Shown: positions 23,289 to 25,353 of the stretch, piece by piece | Position numbering within the stretch: position 1 is the stretch's first letter | Layout of the letters: every line of letters starts with the position of its first letter | Origin: Deferribacteres bacterium | Lineage (GTDB): Bacteria; Chrysiogenota; Deferribacteres; Deferribacterales; Geovibrionaceae | Reading direction: 5' to 3' | DNA: 25,353 nt | Assembly: GCA_023395255.1 (NCBI GenBank) | Contig: JAEWZN010000009.1 | Location: 1 to 25,353, forward strand | The notes under the pieces: model-generated | Seen by the model: the letters and a program-made list of their open reading frames with translations, nothing else | Told to the model about the DNA's origin: nothing | Databases searched by the model: none | Made by a program: the position numbers and the translations under genes

Positions 23289-23547
23289 GCTGCTCCTCGC
23301 TTCGGCGCAGCTTAATCCTGTATCCTATCATCTGTCCAATTATACTCATCACCAGAAACAGCGGTGCATACGCCCACGGCGTGTGCGTACTTATTCTTAT
23401 AACAGCAACGAAAACAATCGGTATATGAATACAGGCGAACCATGGAAGCGAAAACCTTCTGGTAAAACGTCTTAAATAACCGAACGGCAGATTCAGAATA
23501 ACCGCCGCAATACATATCAGAACTATTATGCCTTGAATGTCTGTCAT
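23278..23547 (-). CDS. Small membrane protein of unknown function
   Basis: 89 residues with three likely membrane helices (GIIVLICIAAVILNLPFGYL; FACIHIPIVFVAVIRI; AYAPLFLVMSIIGQMIGYRI) and a charged C-terminus (KLRRSEEQQER). Positive charges (RRFTRRF) lie between helix 1 and 2. I recognise no family. It is convergent with trmI and divergent from crcB. The ribosome site is weak, so the start at ATG 23547 is uncertain, but the hydrophobic pattern is far from that of a chance frame. Confidence 0.7.
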   Translation of the reverse strand: MTDIQGIIVLICIAAVILNLPFGYLRRFTRRFSLPWFACIHIPIVFVAVIRISTHTPWAYAPLFLVMSIIGQMIGYRIKLRRSEEQQER

Positions 23548-23633
23548 GGTTAATATATATGTGCATAATACGGATAAGTAAACGGAAATTTTTTAAAGAA
23601 ATATTGCAGCTAAACGGGCGGAGGGAAGGACTC

Positions 23634-24005
23634 ATGGTAAAAATTTTCCTCATAGGAGCGGGCGGTTTCTTCGGAGCCGTAGCGAGATACGGAGTTTCAA
23701 AGGCATCTCTCCTTATATTGGGCGGCCGTTATCCACTGGGAACCTTTTTTGTGAATGTCTCCGGTTCATTCCTCCTCGGTTGTGTTATTGGCTCACTTTT
23801 CTTCCGCAGCACATCGGGCGAAAACCTGCGGCTGCTTATCGGAACCGGGTTTCTCGGCGCTTTTACAACCTTTTCAACATTCAGTGTTGAGACAATCCTG
23901 CTTTTTGACGAAGGCTGGTATCTTGCCGGTTCGGCAAACGTATTCGCAAATCTCTTCTTAAGTCTGGCTGCCGCGCTTGTCGGCATGTGGCTTGTGAAAC
24001 AATAG
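23634..24005 (+). CDS. crcB: Fluoride channel CrcB/Fluc
   Basis: 123-residue dual-topology inner-membrane fluoride exporter with four helices. Hallmarks are GGFFGAVARYGVS (about 9-21), GTFFVNVSGSFLLG (about 37-50, with the conserved Asn) and GFLGAFTTFSTFSVE (about 73-87, the Phe-box/Thr region lining the pore). ATG 23634 is chosen because AAGGA sits just upstream; a longer frame from 23559 has no ribosome site and adds non-homologous residues. aroC starts 12 bases downstream, so they are probably co-transcribed. I see no fluoride riboswitch in the roughly 86-base leader. Confidence 0.95.
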   Translation: MVKIFLIGAGGFFGAVARYGVSKASLLILGGRYPLGTFFVNVSGSFLLGCVIGSLFFRSTSGENLRLLIGTGFLGAFTTFSTFSVETILLFDEGWYLAGSANVFANLFLSLAAALVGMWLVKQ

Positions 24006-24016
24006 GAGCATATATA

Positions 24017-25078
24017 ATGGGCGGAAGCATATTCGGCAGAAATTTCAGAATAGCAACTTTCGGCGAAAGCCACGGAAAGTCGGTCGGTGTCGTGCTGGAC
24101 GGATGTCCCGCAGGGCTGGAACTCACAGAGGATGATGTGCAGATTGAACTGAACCGCCGCCGTCCGGGGCAGAGCGATGTCAGCACCCCCAGAGATGAAA
24201 AAGACAGGGTGGAGTTCCATAGCGGAATATTTGAGGGGAAAACCACAGGCCACCCTATAATGATGCTTGTATATAATGAGAACCAGAGATCAAAGGATTA
24301 CAGCGAGGTCAAGGATCTCTTCCGCCCCGGTCATGCGGACTTCACATATACCTCCAAGTACGGCCTGCGTGACTACAGAGGCGGAGGCAGAAGTTCCGCA
24401 AGGGAAACAATAGGCAGGGTCTGCGCCGGTGCTGTGGCCAGAAAGCTGCTTGCGCAGAAAGGCGTAAGCATCACAGCGCATGTAAAGCAGGTGGGTGATG
24501 TCAGAGCCGTTGAGTTTGATGCGGACTTCATCGAAAAAAATCCGGTGAGATGCGCAGACAGAAACGTTGCGGAAAAAATGAGAAGTCTTATATTAAGTAT
24601 TTCGGAACAAGGCGACTCCATTGGAGCGGTTGTTGAAGTTATTATAAAGGGTGTACCCGTGGGAATCGGCGAGCCCGTTTTCGATCGGATCGAGGCGGAG
24701 CTGGCAAAGGCAATCCTCTCAATACCTGCCGTTAAGGGAATAGAGTTCGGCAGAGGCTTTGAGGCGGCAACTCTCAGAGGAAGCGAAAATAACGATGAAA
24801 TATCGAAATACGGCTTCCTTTCCAATAATGCGGGCGGAACCCTCGGCGGTATCACAACAGGTCAGGACATTGTTTTCCGTTTTCCTGTAAAACCTGCATC
24901 ATCAATAACCGTACCTAAGAAAACAATTGATCTCTTCGGCAACGAGAAGGAGATAATCACCAGAGGGAGGCATGATGCATGTGTCGCCCCCAGAGTTGTC
25001 CCTGTCGCAGAAGCCATGTCAGCGCTTGTTCTGGCGGATATGATGATGACCGATAACGCAGGCAGGAATCTTTTTTAA
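24017..25078 (+). CDS. aroC: Chorismate synthase
   Basis: 353-residue FMN-dependent lyase converting 5-enolpyruvylshikimate 3-phosphate to chorismate, the last step of the shikimate pathway. Signatures: FGESHGKSVGVVLDGCP (about 15-31), LNRRRPGQSDVSTPRDEKD, FRPGHADFTY, GLRDYRGGGRSSARETIGRV (about 115-134) and the end block GRHDACVAPRVVPVAEAMSALVLAD. Length is typical. ATG 24017 follows AGGAG at eight bases; an in-frame ATG 30 bases earlier lies inside crcB and lacks a ribosome site. There is no clear terminator before the tandem promoters to the right. Confidence 0.99.
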   Translation: MGGSIFGRNFRIATFGESHGKSVGVVLDGCPAGLELTEDDVQIELNRRRPGQSDVSTPRDEKDRVEFHSGIFEGKTTGHPIMMLVYNENQRSKDYSEVKDLFRPGHADFTYTSKYGLRDYRGGGRSSARETIGRVCAGAVARKLLAQKGVSITAHVKQVGDVRAVEFDADFIEKNPVRCADRNVAEKMRSLILSISEQGDSIGAVVEVIIKGVPVGIGEPVFDRIEAELAKAILSIPAVKGIEFGRGFEAATLRGSENNDEISKYGFLSNNAGGTLGGITTGQDIVFRFPVKPASSITVPKKTIDLFGNEKEIITRGRHDACVAPRVVPVAEAMSALVLADMMMTDNAGRNLF

Positions 25079-25096
25079 ATTTTCTTTAAAAAGATG

Positions 25097-25125
25097 TTGA
25101 CTTAAGTCTGCCGTTTTCGTATAAC
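25097..25125 (+). promoter_or_regulatory. Strong promoter P1 of a stable-RNA type operon
   Basis: TTGACT (25097-25102), 17-base spacer, TATAAC (25120-25125), with an A/T-rich stretch immediately upstream that could act as an UP element. It shares layout and downstream bases with the second promoter. Confidence 0.75.
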
Positions 25126-25246
25126 AACCTTCCGCTGAGAGCCGGACTTGAATGTCGCGGAGAGCAGCGGAAAAGAACAAAGAGCACAGTTGTTTCACAA
25201 GAGAATATGCCGCGAAAAAGGTAAGCAAAACTTTTAAAAAAAGTAG

Positions 25247-25275
25247 TTGACATCCTTGGTGGAATTTCTTATAAC
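25247..25275 (+). promoter_or_regulatory. Strong promoter P2 of a stable-RNA type operon
   Basis: TTGACA (25247-25252), 17-base spacer, TATAAC (25270-25275), also preceded by an A-rich stretch and followed by TACCTTCC, almost the same as after P1 (AACCTTCC). Two tandem near-consensus promoters 150 bases apart with no open reading frame suggest a leader of an rRNA or tRNA operon starting beyond the window. No rRNA gene is visible. Confidence 0.75.
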
Positions 25276-25353
25276 TACCTTCCCTTGGAGATTGAGCTTA
25301 GTTGCTTGAGAGTCCGGGGGCTGTTGTTTGAAAGAGGAATTTGCTGAGGGGTT

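Noticed and set aside
23548..23633. Fluoride riboswitch before crcB
   Set aside because: The short leader does not show the conserved crcB motif or its pseudoknot pattern.

Overview
The window looks like chromosomal DNA of an anaerobic Gram-negative bacterium carrying an integrated conjugative element. The translation genes, the T-loop tRNA-modification trio and the general codon use would fit Deferribacterota (Geovibrio/Seleniivibrio-like), but no rRNA is visible and that assignment is an inference of modest confidence. Overall layout: positions 1 to about 9.12 kb are the tRNA-proximal end of an integrative conjugative element (ICE); 9.12 to 25.35 kb are core genome.

ICE part (all minus strand, reading away from the tRNA): a P4-type tyrosine integrase (7752-8933) sits next to tRNA-Ala(GGC) (9119-9191), the probable attachment site. 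Then comes a tightly packed operon: a single-stranded DNA-binding protein, a 70-residue unknown protein, a short NusA-like protein (S1-like plus one KH-like domain), a coupling-protein ATPase without an N-terminal membrane anchor, a membrane (DUF457/YdjM-like) plus HD-domain fusion that may be a MOBH-like relaxase, a large TraN-type adhesin with an added C-type-lectin domain, an S26 (TraF-type) signal peptidase, and the start of another exported protein that runs off the left edge. Successive genes from the NusA-like gene to the peptidase overlap by 1-4 bases. The TraN and peptidase genes indicate an F-type mating-pair system whose remaining genes should lie to the left. The ssb start codon lies in a perfect 10-bp hairpin, and the integrase promoter is overlaid by 12-bp repeats.

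Core part: a MacA-like adaptor and MacB/LolD-like ATPase (9258-11158, minus) without a visible permease gene; then, divergently, thrS-infC-rpmI-rplT (11340-14382), with infC apparently starting on AUA; an enoyl-CoA hydratase-like gene lacking the usual glutamates; a convergent Tat-exported metallophosphoesterase; pheS-pheT (17682-21085); a sulfur carrier-tRNA thiolase-tRNA m1A58 methyltransferase operon (ttuB-like, ttuA, trmI; 21315-23250), whose products should act together on the T-loop of tRNA; a small membrane protein (minus); crcB; aroC; and two tandem strong promoters at the right edge that look like those of a stable-RNA (probably rRNA) operon.

The most unusual material is the front of the conjugation operon: the NusA-like protein, the soluble coupling ATPase and the membrane-anchored HD protein together look like an uncommon DNA-processing module, and the lectin-TraN fusion suggests a glycan-directed mating adhesin.
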